From assembly GCF_037120705.1 (NCBI RefSeq), contig NZ_JAWLJU010000002.1, positions 496,001 to 560,000 of the forward strand: a stretch of 64,000 bases of DNA. Reading direction: 5' to 3'. Under the pieces are notes generated by a model that saw nothing but the letters and a program-made list of their open reading frames with translations, had not been told where the DNA came from and ran no database searches. The DNA comes from Pseudoalteromonas sp. UG3-2. GTDB lineage: Bacteria > Pseudomonadota > Gammaproteobacteria > Enterobacterales > Alteromonadaceae. The translations under genes were made by a program, and so were the position numbers. Shown here one piece after another: positions 7,131 to 14,755 of this stretch. The stretch's first letter is position 1. Every line of letters begins with the position of its first letter.

Positions 7131-9716
7131 ATGACCGATAAACCACAGGCCAAGCGCTTGGCCGACTATCAAGCTCCTAGTCATGCGGTATCTGATTTAG
7201 CGCTTACCTTTGAGCTCAGTCCGAGAAACACCTTGGTAACGGCAGTCAGTAATATGACGGCTCAGCAAGGCGCAACGGAGTTGACCCTAGATGGCGTAGA
7301 TTTAGAGCTGGTAAGCTGCGAAGTAAACGGCCAAGCTTGGCCGCATACACAATTGGCTGAACAAAGTCTTACTTTGACCGAGTTACCTGCTGCATTCGAG
7401 CTCAAAATTGTCACTCGCTTATCGCCGCAAACTAACACCTCGTTGGAAGGCCTGTACTTATCCGATGGTGCGTATTGCACCCAGTGCGAAGCCGAAGGCT
7501 TTCGTAAAATCACCTATTTCCTTGACCGCCCCGATGTCTTAACCACTTACACGGTTGAGATTATTGCCGAAAGCAAATTTAAACATTTATTGTCCAATGG
7601 TAATAAAGTTGCTGAAGGCTATCTAGAAGATGGTCGCCACTTCAGTAAATGGCACGATCCCCATAAAAAGCCCAGCTATTTATTTGCTCTTGTTGCTGGT
7701 GACTTTGATGTGCTTGAAGACAGCTATGTTACTAAGTCGGGTCGTACTGTGGCGCTGGCCTTGTACGTTGACAAAGGTAATTTAAACAAGGCCCCGCATG
7801 CCATGACCTCTTTGAAAAAGGCCATGGCTTGGGATGAAGAGCGCTTTAATCTGGAATACGACTTAGACATTTACATGATAGTGGCTGTTGACTTTTTCAA
7901 CATGGGGGCCATGGAGAATAAAGGCCTTAATGTGTTTAACAGTGCTTGCGTGTTAGCCAGTCAAGAAACCGCCACAGATAGGGACTTTCACACTATTGAA
8001 TCAATTGTGGGACATGAGTATTTTCACAACTGGACTGGTAACCGAGTAACGTGTCGTGATTGGTTCCAATTGAGCCTCAAAGAAGGGTTAACGGTATTTC
8101 GCGATCAAGAATTTAGTAGCGATCTGGGCTCCCGAGGACTCAATCGCATTGATGCAGTGATGGCGATGCGCAATCATCAATTTGCAGAAGACGCCGGGCC
8201 AATGGCGCATCCAATTCGACCGCAACAAGTGATCGAAATGAACAACTTCTACACTGTCACCGTGTATAACAAAGGGGCAGAAGTCATCCGTATGATGCAC
8301 ACCTTGTTAGGTGAAGAGAAGTTCCAACAGGGCATGCAATTGTATTTTCAGCGCCATGATGGCCAAGCGGTCACCTGTGATGACTTTGTTAATGCCATGA
8401 TGGATGCCTCAGGTACTGACTTAACTCAGTTTAAGCTTTGGTACGAGCAGTTTGGTACACCAACATTGACGGTTGAAACCCAGCACTGTCAACAAACCCA
8501 GCGCTATACCTTAACCGTCACTCAGCAACATGCGGCAAATGATCCAGTGAGCGCTCCACTGCATATCCCATTCAAGTTAGAACTACTTGACCCTGCTGGC
8601 AATAGCATTGCCCTGAAAACCAACGGCAGCGAAATAGAACACGCTTTAGACATCACCGAAATGACGCAGTCATTTGTGTTTGAAAACGTTGCAGAGAAGC
8701 CTATTCCAGTATTACTAGAAGATTTCTCGGCGCCAGTTAAGTTGAATTATGAGTATCAGTTTGCAGAGCTTATTCATATTCTAAAATACGCGCGCAGTGA
8801 TTACGCTCGTTGGGAGGCGGTGCAACAGGCTTATATCTTGGCGGCAAAACATGCGGTTGCCAAAGGCGAAGCTAAGCTGGAGCAGGGCGTATTGGATGCC
8901 TTATTGGCACTAGTTGAGTCGCGCTCGGGAGATTTAGCGCTATTAGCTGAGTTGCTGGCATTGCCGACCTTTGACACCTTAGCCGCGCATTTTGACGTTG
9001 TTCCTGTTGATGAGCTCAATGATATTATTGCTCAATTTGAGCTACAAATCGCCACTCACTTACAGTCGAGTTTAGAGCAAGCTTACCAAGCGTTAGAACA
9101 AAGTGGCAGTCTCAGTGCCGCTGACATTGCAGTACGGGCATTTAAAAACAATGCCTTGTTTTACTTGGCTAAAACCGATGCCAATATGGTCAATGCCGCC
9201 ATTGAACAGCAATTTGCCAGCAGCAATATGACCACTAAGTTAGCGGCGTTAAAAGCCGTTGTTGCGGCGAAACACGATGCCATGCCCAGCTTGTTTGAGC
9301 AATTTGATAGTCAATGGCGTCATGATAGCTTGGTAATGGATAAGTGGTTTGCCCTTCGAGCCAGCTTTGATGACGAAGCGGTGATCACTGACATTCAATC
9401 ACTGTATAGCCACCCGTGTTTTGATAAAGGCAACCCGAACCGAGTACGCGCGTTAGTGGCCAGCTTCGCTCGCGCGAATCCGAGGCAGTTCCATCGCGCT
9501 GACGGTAAGGGCTATCAATTACTGGGCGATTTACTGATAGAGCTTAATGAGATTAATCCGCAAAACGCTTCGCGCATGATCACGCCATTTATGGCATGGC
9601 AACGTTATGACTTAACTCGACAGCAACTTATGCGTGCCCAGCTGCAGCGTTTAGCCGACTTGCCTAATCTCAGCGACGACTTGTATGAAAAAGTAGTAAA
9701 AGCACTGGAGCGATGA
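7131..9716 (+). CDS. pepN: Aminopeptidase N (M1 zinc metallopeptidase)
   Basis: An 861-aa cytoplasmic M1 aminopeptidase close in length to E. coli PepN (870). The exopeptidase motif GAMEN is at residues 259-263 and the zinc site HEYFH at 295-299 with the third ligand E318 (SLKEG). The N-terminal saddle, thermolysin-like catalytic domain, beta domain and helical C-terminal domain follow in the usual order. It removes N-terminal residues from short peptides in the last steps of protein turnover. Start ATG is preceded by AAGGA. No promoter is obvious because an intrinsic terminator lies immediately upstream. The stop is six bases before the DUF2835 gene. Confidence 0.96.
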   Translation: MTDKPQAKRLADYQAPSHAVSDLALTFELSPRNTLVTAVSNMTAQQGATELTLDGVDLELVSCEVNGQAWPHTQLAEQSLTLTELPAAFELKIVTRLSPQTNTSLEGLYLSDGAYCTQCEAEGFRKITYFLDRPDVLTTYTVEIIAESKFKHLLSNGNKVAEGYLEDGRHFSKWHDPHKKPSYLFALVAGDFDVLEDSYVTKSGRTVALALYVDKGNLNKAPHAMTSLKKAMAWDEERFNLEYDLDIYMIVAVDFFNMGAMENKGLNVFNSACVLASQETATDRDFHTIESIVGHEYFHNWTGNRVTCRDWFQLSLKEGLTVFRDQEFSSDLGSRGLNRIDAVMAMRNHQFAEDAGPMAHPIRPQQVIEMNNFYTVTVYNKGAEVIRMMHTLLGEEKFQQGMQLYFQRHDGQAVTCDDFVNAMMDASGTDLTQFKLWYEQFGTPTLTVETQHCQQTQRYTLTVTQQHAANDPVSAPLHIPFKLELLDPAGNSIALKTNGSEIEHALDITEMTQSFVFENVAEKPIPVLLEDFSAPVKLNYEYQFAELIHILKYARSDYARWEAVQQAYILAAKHAVAKGEAKLEQGVLDALLALVESRSGDLALLAELLALPTFDTLAAHFDVVPVDELNDIIAQFELQIATHLQSSLEQAYQALEQSGSLSAADIAVRAFKNNALFYLAKTDANMVNAAIEQQFASSNMTTKLAALKAVVAAKHDAMPSLFEQFDSQWRHDSLVMDKWFALRASFDDEAVITDIQSLYSHPCFDKGNPNRVRALVASFARANPRQFHRADGKGYQLLGDLLIELNEINPQNASRMITPFMAWQRYDLTRQQLMRAQLQRLADLPNLSDDLYEKVVKALER

Positions 9717-9722
9717 TGTTAG

Positions 9723-9944
9723 ATGAAAGAGTACTTTTTTTACATGGATCTCAGCTATAAGCAGTGTCTTGGCTACTACTATGGCCATTACACTTCTGTG
9801 CAAGTACTTGAAGATGGCGGGAAAACAATTCGTTTTCCCGCTGAACACCTACGCCGGTTTATTTCTTCAATTGGCATAAGGGGACGCTTTCGCCTTATTT
9901 TGGATGATAATAATAAGTTTTTGTCGTTAGAAAAGGTAATTTAA
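9723..9944 (+). CDS. DUF2835 family small protein
   Basis: A 73-aa protein matching the DUF2835 family of short gammaproteobacterial proteins: an N-terminal YxYMDLSYKQCLGYYYG block, a central TIRFPAEHLRRFI segment and a C-terminal GRFRLILDDNNKFLSLEKV strand region. Function is unknown. It starts six bases after the pepN stop and is probably cotranscribed; the Shine-Dalgarno is weak, so translational coupling is likely. No terminator is seen after it before the DUF1302 promoter region. The fold is probably a small beta-rich domain, inferred only from residue pattern. Confidence 0.8.
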   Translation: MKEYFFYMDLSYKQCLGYYYGHYTSVQVLEDGGKTIRFPAEHLRRFISSIGIRGRFRLILDDNNKFLSLEKVI

Positions 9945-9987
9945 ACGTACCTAACTGCAAAACATATTTTATTTTTGTTAAATGGGT

Positions 9988-10040
9988 TTGTTATAAGCTT
10001 AAATTACGTGTTATAAATTATCTGGTAGGACGTCTTACCA
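9988..10040 (+). promoter_or_regulatory. Promoter with palindromic operator for the DUF1302-MMPL cluster
   Basis: TTGTTA (9988-9993) and an extended -10 TGTTATAAA (10009-10017; core 10012-10017, spacer 18) predict a start near 10024. The predicted start lies in an 18-bp near-perfect palindrome, TGGTAGGACGTCTTACCA (10023-10040; eight of nine pairs complementary). ATCTGGTAGGAC resembles the left half of FadR operators such as that of E. coli fadB. Repression by a fatty-acid-type regulator is an inference. Confidence 0.55.
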
Positions 10041-10057
10041 AGAGTAAAATGCGCCCC

Positions 10058-10118
10058 TAGAAGCGAAAATGCGTTGATTTAGTAGAGCAGTATTTGTATT
10101 TTCGTTATTTCGCTTCTA
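10058..10118 (+). repeat. Long-range inverted repeat in the DUF1302 leader
   Basis: TAGAAGCGAAA (10058-10068) and TTTCGCTTCTA (10108-10118) are perfect 11-bp inverted arms enclosing 39 nt, within the untranslated leader 76 bp before the start codon. It could form an RNA stem in the transcript; there is no T-run, so it is not a terminator. Confidence 0.6.
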
Positions 10119-10193
10119 ATGTTTAGACAACAAAAAACAATAACTTCAGAGTCAGTTGGCTCTAGAAATGACCCGCCAAAAGGGGGAGATATA

Positions 10194-12293
10194 ATGATAA
10201 AAAGATCGCTCTTTGTGAAAAACAAAATCATGCTCGGTCTTAGTGCGGCAGCAATGGGAATGGCCGCGTCATCGGTACATGCTGCCAGCTTTGATGTTGG
10301 TGAATTTGAAGTGACATTCGATTCGACGTTTTCTTACGGACAAAGCATCCGTGTAGAAGACCGCAACTTTGATTACATTGGTAAAAGTAATCATCCACGA
10401 TTCGATTGGACAGGATACAAAGCCAGTACTGGCAATACCATTTATTCTTCAGCGCAAATTTGGTCACAACCAGGTGCTTATTCAAACAATGGTGATGCTG
10501 GTAACCTTAACTTCGATTCTGGTGATACTTTCTCGCAACTGCTCAAAGGCACGCATGATCTTGGCATTAGCAAAGATAACTTCGGTCTCTTTACCCGTTT
10601 CATGTACTTTTATGACTTTGCCATGGAAGACGGTGACTTTGCGTACAAAAACCCTGTTTCAGGCCGCCAAGTAGACCCTTGTGAAGACGACAACACCAGT
10701 GAACAAGTATGTTCTGACCTGCGTTTACTCGATGCCTTTGTATGGGCGGATTTTGATCTGAACAATGGCATGAACCCATTGTCGATTCGCCTTGGTCAAC
10801 AAGTAGTGAACTGGGGTGAAAGTACACTTATCTCGCACGGCATCAACGTCAACCCAGTTGATATTGATCGTCTTAAAGCGCCGGGCTCTGAAGTGAAAGA
10901 AGCGTTTATTCCGGTTGGCATGTTATGGGCATCCATGGTGTTGACTGATAACATTACCCTGGAAGGCTTCTATCAATATGACTGGCATGAAACCCGCCTA
11001 CCTGCGTCAGGTAGCTATTTCTCGACCAATGACTTTGCGTCTGAAAGCGGCTACATGCAGAACATTCAGTTGGGCTTTACCTCTAACCCAGACATCGACC
11101 TATACCACCTGACTGACGCATTAAACAGTTTATATACTGATGCGGCGGCGATGTTAGTTGCCCAAGGTGTAGAACCTACGCAACAAGCGGTGGCCAGCGC
11201 CGCGGCGTCTATGTACTTGTCTTATCCAACTAAAGTGGCACTAAAAGGCAAGGGCAACAATGGTAAAACAGAGCCTGATGACGGCGGTCAATATGGTTTA
11301 CGTTTAGGTATTTACTCTCCAGAGCTAAACGACACTGAATTCGGCCTGTATTATATTAATTATCATAGCCGTCGCCCTTATATTTCTGGTAAGGCGTCTA
11401 ACTTTACTGACCAAGCAATCATGTCAGACCTGGCTTACATTGCTGGTAACCAAATCACAGAAGACAACATCACCAATCTACAAGCGTTCACGCAAGGCCA
11501 GATTGTCTACCCTGAAGACATTAAACTTTATGGTTTAAGCTTCAACACCGCAATCGGTGAAACGGCGTTGTCGGGTGAAGTGTCATTCCGTCAAGATGAG
11601 CCGCTGCAAATTGATGACGTTGAATTACTTTATGCCGGTATGGTTGAGCAACTTGCTCTTGCAGGTCGCCGCGATGACTTCGCTGGCTTATCTCAACTAA
11701 GCCAAGGCGATGACGTAGCTTACGTCGACCCAGGTGAAGTCGCGCAGGGTTTCATTTTGCGTGATACCATTCAAGCACAAATGACAGCAACACACCTATT
11801 TGGCCCATCTTTGGGCGCCGATAGCTGGGCTGTGGTTGGTGAAGTGGGTGCGGTTACCATTAAAGACATGCCAGAATACGACGAACTGCGCTTAAACGTT
11901 GCCGGTACTGGTCGTAGTGGCGTGATTGAGGGACTGTCGGGTCGTGATTACGGCTTATTGCACCAAGCTGTTTCAAATGGCCCTGAAGTGAACCCGTTCC
12001 CGACGGCGTCTGCATGGGGTTACCGTTTAATTGCTAAAGGTCAGTACAACAATCTATTTAGCGGCGTAAACTTCTCACCAAAAGTGGTGTTCTCTCACGA
12101 TGTTAATGGTATTACACCAGATCCAATGTTCTTATTCATTGAAGATCGCAAGTCACTGGGGCTGAACCTTAACTTTAACTACCTCAATAAGTGGTCGTTT
12201 GACTTTGGTTACAACACCTTCTGGGGTGGTGGTAAAACCAATACATTTGCCGACCGTGACTTCGTTTCATTTAATATCAAGTATTCAATTTAA
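10194..12293 (+). CDS. DUF1302 family outer-membrane-type protein
   Basis: A 699-aa exported protein of family DUF1302. Residues 1-30 are a long signal peptide (basic MIKRSLFVKNK, hydrophobic core, cleavage after VHA). The mature part is rich in aromatic residues and alternating strands and ends in a beta-strand (FVSFNIKYSI), all typical of an outer-membrane beta-barrel; barrel topology is inferred. The frame opens at ATG 10119, but GGGGAG at 10183-10188 directly precedes ATG 10194 and the signal peptide begins there. It heads a four-gene unit with DUF1329, a YCF48-like protein and an RND exporter. The substrate is unknown; a hydrophobic molecule is a reasonable guess. Promoter and operator lie at 9988-10040. 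Confidence 0.85.
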   Translation: MIKRSLFVKNKIMLGLSAAAMGMAASSVHAASFDVGEFEVTFDSTFSYGQSIRVEDRNFDYIGKSNHPRFDWTGYKASTGNTIYSSAQIWSQPGAYSNNGDAGNLNFDSGDTFSQLLKGTHDLGISKDNFGLFTRFMYFYDFAMEDGDFAYKNPVSGRQVDPCEDDNTSEQVCSDLRLLDAFVWADFDLNNGMNPLSIRLGQQVVNWGESTLISHGINVNPVDIDRLKAPGSEVKEAFIPVGMLWASMVLTDNITLEGFYQYDWHETRLPASGSYFSTNDFASESGYMQNIQLGFTSNPDIDLYHLTDALNSLYTDAAAMLVAQGVEPTQQAVASAAASMYLSYPTKVALKGKGNNGKTEPDDGGQYGLRLGIYSPELNDTEFGLYYINYHSRRPYISGKASNFTDQAIMSDLAYIAGNQITEDNITNLQAFTQGQIVYPEDIKLYGLSFNTAIGETALSGEVSFRQDEPLQIDDVELLYAGMVEQLALAGRRDDFAGLSQLSQGDDVAYVDPGEVAQGFILRDTIQAQMTATHLFGPSLGADSWAVVGEVGAVTIKDMPEYDELRLNVAGTGRSGVIEGLSGRDYGLLHQAVSNGPEVNPFPTASAWGYRLIAKGQYNNLFSGVNFSPKVVFSHDVNGITPDPMFLFIEDRKSLGLNLNFNYLNKWSFDFGYNTFWGGGKTNTFADRDFVSFNIKYSI

Positions 12294-12304
12294 GGGCTTT
12301 CGAT

Positions 12305-13672
12305 ATGTTTAGAAAACCTAGTGTTATTGCAGCAACAATAATAACAATGATGTCAGCCTCTAGTGCGATGGCCAAAATGACTGCCGAAGAAGTCGCTCGC
12401 CTTGGCAAAGACTTAACACCCATTGGTGCCGAGAAGGCAGGCAATGAGGATGGCAGTATTCCGGCGTGGACCGGTGGTATTACTAAGCCGCCTGCAGGCT
12501 ATGAGCCGGGAATGCACCATCCAGACCCTTATGCAGATGACAAAGTGCTATTCACCATCGATAAATCAAACCTGGATCAGTACAAAGAGTTTTTAAGCCC
12601 AGGCCAAATTGCCATGTTCGAAACGTATCCTGATACGTTCAAAATGAACATTTACCCAACTCGCCGCAGTGCTGCGTATCCTGAGTTCGTGTATGAAGCG
12701 ACAAAAAAATACGCCACAACAGCAGAGTTAATTGAAGGTGGTAACGGGATTAAAAATACGGCCATCGGTATTCCGTTTCCAGTGCCAGAAAATGGTCTAG
12801 AAGCGATTTGGAACCACTTGCTGCGTTTCCGTGGTCTTTCAATTGCCCGCTACGGCGGTCAAGCGATGCCAACTGAGTCGGGTGCTTATAACGTCATTGG
12901 TTTTGATGAAAAGTTATTGGTTAAGTACTCGGCCAAAGACGCCACACCAGAGGCACTGCAAGAATCAAATATTCTGTTCAAGTTCAAGCAGAAGGTCACT
13001 GAGCCTGCTCGTCTAGCGGGTACTGCGTTACTGGTTCATGAAACCATGGACCAAATTCTAACGCCACGCCAAGCATGGACTTACAATACTGGCCAACGTC
13101 GCGTAAGGCGTGCACCAAACGTCGCGTATGATGCACCAGGAACCGCGTCAGACAGCTTACGTACAACCGATGACTTCGATATGTTCAATGGCTCACCTAA
13201 CCGTTACGACTGGAAGCTAGTGGGCAAAAAAGAGATGTACATCCCTTACAACAGCTACAAGTTGCACAGTGATGAAATCAGTTATGACGACATTCTTCAT
13301 GCCGGTCACATCAACCCTGATCTAGTGCGTTATGAAAAGCACCGTGTTTGGGTAGTGGAAGCGAACCTGAAAGAGGGCACACGTCACATCTATAAGAAAC
13401 GTGTATTCTACATTGATGAGGACAGCTGGCAGATCCACGTTGCTGATATCTATGATAACCGCGACCAAATGTACCGTGTCGCCATGGCTCATGGTCTTAA
13501 CTACTACGAAGTGCCAACGCACTGGAGTACGTTAGACGTGTATTACGATCTTAACTCGCGTCGTTACCTAGCCATTGGTTTAGATAACGAAGAAGACATG
13601 TACGACTTTAGCCAGTCGTTTAACGACAACGAATTTACCCAAGGCGCATTGCGTCGTGAGGGACGTCGTTAA
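12305..13672 (+). CDS. DUF1329 family periplasmic protein (LolA-like fold)
   Basis: A 455-aa secreted protein; residues 1-23 form a signal peptide (cleavage after AMA). DUF1329 proteins are classed with the LolA/LolB-like fold, a half-barrel that holds lipids, so a periplasmic carrier of a hydrophobic ligand is plausible but untested here. The mature N-terminus KMTAEEVARLGKDLTPIGAEKAGN and the internal GSIPAWTGGI block are characteristic of the family. It starts 11 bp after the DUF1302 stop and is followed by a strong hairpin before the YCF48-like gene. The DUF1302-DUF1329 pairing recurs in many proteobacteria. Confidence 0.88.
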   Translation: MFRKPSVIAATIITMMSASSAMAKMTAEEVARLGKDLTPIGAEKAGNEDGSIPAWTGGITKPPAGYEPGMHHPDPYADDKVLFTIDKSNLDQYKEFLSPGQIAMFETYPDTFKMNIYPTRRSAAYPEFVYEATKKYATTAELIEGGNGIKNTAIGIPFPVPENGLEAIWNHLLRFRGLSIARYGGQAMPTESGAYNVIGFDEKLLVKYSAKDATPEALQESNILFKFKQKVTEPARLAGTALLVHETMDQILTPRQAWTYNTGQRRVRRAPNVAYDAPGTASDSLRTTDDFDMFNGSPNRYDWKLVGKKEMYIPYNSYKLHSDEISYDDILHAGHINPDLVRYEKHRVWVVEANLKEGTRHIYKKRVFYIDEDSWQIHVADIYDNRDQMYRVAMAHGLNYYEVPTHWSTLDVYYDLNSRRYLAIGLDNEEDMYDFSQSFNDNEFTQGALRREGRR

Positions 13673-13684
13673 TAGACTATCTTA

Positions 13685-13710
13685 GGCTGGAGCCATCCTA
13701 GGCTCCAGCC
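13685..13710 (+). repeat. Intercistronic hairpin between DUF1329 and YCF48-like genes
   Basis: Perfect 10-bp stem GGCTGGAGCC / GGCTCCAGCC around ATCCTA. The next bases are CATTTCTCC, without a T-run, so it looks like an mRNA-stabilising or processing stem rather than an intrinsic terminator. Confidence 0.65.
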
Positions 13711-13747
13711 CATTTCTCCATTCCTCTCAGAACTCGAGTGTTTTCTC

Positions 13748-14755
13748 ATGATGAAGAAGTTAGTAGCAGCCTCGATGATTTGCATGGCACCGGTTGCGAT
13801 GGCGGACGCCGATAACGCAAATGCGCCGCAACCAGCATTGATGGTGGCAAACCCACAGCAAACATTATTTACTGATATTACCGATAATGGCGATGCCATT
13901 GTGGCAGTAGGTAAACATGGCACTATTATTTATCGACCTAAACAACAAGCCCAATGGCAACAAGCTGAGGTACCAGTGCAATCCTTGTTGACCGCGGTAA
14001 CATTTAAAAGCCCTGAGCTTGGCTGGGCGTGTGGCCATGATGCCAGTATTATAAAAACAACCGACGGTGGTAAAAGCTGGCAATTACAACAATATTTACC
14101 ACAGTTAGAGCGCCCCTGCTTAGATATAGAGTTTATTGACAAGCAGCGGGGTTACGCCATTGGTGCCTATGGCATGTTCTATGAAACGAAGGACGGCGGG
14201 CAAACATGGCAAAAACGCTTTATCAATGAATTTGTCCACCCCGATGACGTTGACTATCTTAATGATTTAAAAGAGCAAGACCCAGAAGCCTATGAAATAG
14301 AAACCGCCTATATCTTGCCGCACTTTAACCGTATTTTGTTCGCCGCAGAGAACACCTATTTGGTTGGTGAAATGGGATTAGTGGCTGTCAGTAAGGACCA
14401 AGGCCAGTCATGGCAACGACTACCACAGTTTTATCGTGGCTCATTCTTTGCTGTTGCCAAAAGCAATGCCGACGAACTCTTGGTCGCAGGGCTAAGAGGC
14501 AATATTTATGTTCAGCAAGATGGTGAGATGCAGCACTTAGAGACATCGTACTCGGCAACGGTAAACAGCATTCTCAATGCTCCAGAGCGTACTTTCCTAT
14601 TTGCCAATAGTGGCGTTATTTACCGCCTAGAAAATGGCCAACTAAGTGCCACTCAAATGAAAAATGGGCAGTCCATCATGGCTGGGGTATTACACGATGA
14701 GCAGTTAATACTGGCCACTGAGCAGGGGATTGCGGAAGTAGAGGTTAAGCCATAA
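13748..14755 (+). CDS. YCF48-like beta-propeller protein, periplasmic
   Basis: A 335-aa exported protein with a signal peptide (residues 1-20, MMKKLVAASMICMAPVAMA) and repeated BNR/Asp-box blades, visible as DGGKSWQ, DGGQTWQ and DQGQSWQ. It belongs to the YCF48/photosystem II assembly-factor-like family, which in non-photosynthetic bacteria is found beside RND exporters and DUF1302/1329 genes. Its role here is unknown; a scaffold or assembly factor for the neighbouring exporter is the likeliest reading. Tandem ATGs (13748, 13751) are present and the Shine-Dalgarno is weak. The stop overlaps the start of the exporter gene (TAATG), implying coupled translation. Confidence 0.85.
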   Translation: MMKKLVAASMICMAPVAMADADNANAPQPALMVANPQQTLFTDITDNGDAIVAVGKHGTIIYRPKQQAQWQQAEVPVQSLLTAVTFKSPELGWACGHDASIIKTTDGGKSWQLQQYLPQLERPCLDIEFIDKQRGYAIGAYGMFYETKDGGQTWQKRFINEFVHPDDVDYLNDLKEQDPEAYEIETAYILPHFNRILFAAENTYLVGEMGLVAVSKDQGQSWQRLPQFYRGSFFAVAKSNADELLVAGLRGNIYVQQDGEMQHLETSYSATVNSILNAPERTFLFANSGVIYRLENGQLSATQMKNGQSIMAGVLHDEQLILATEQGIAEVEVKP

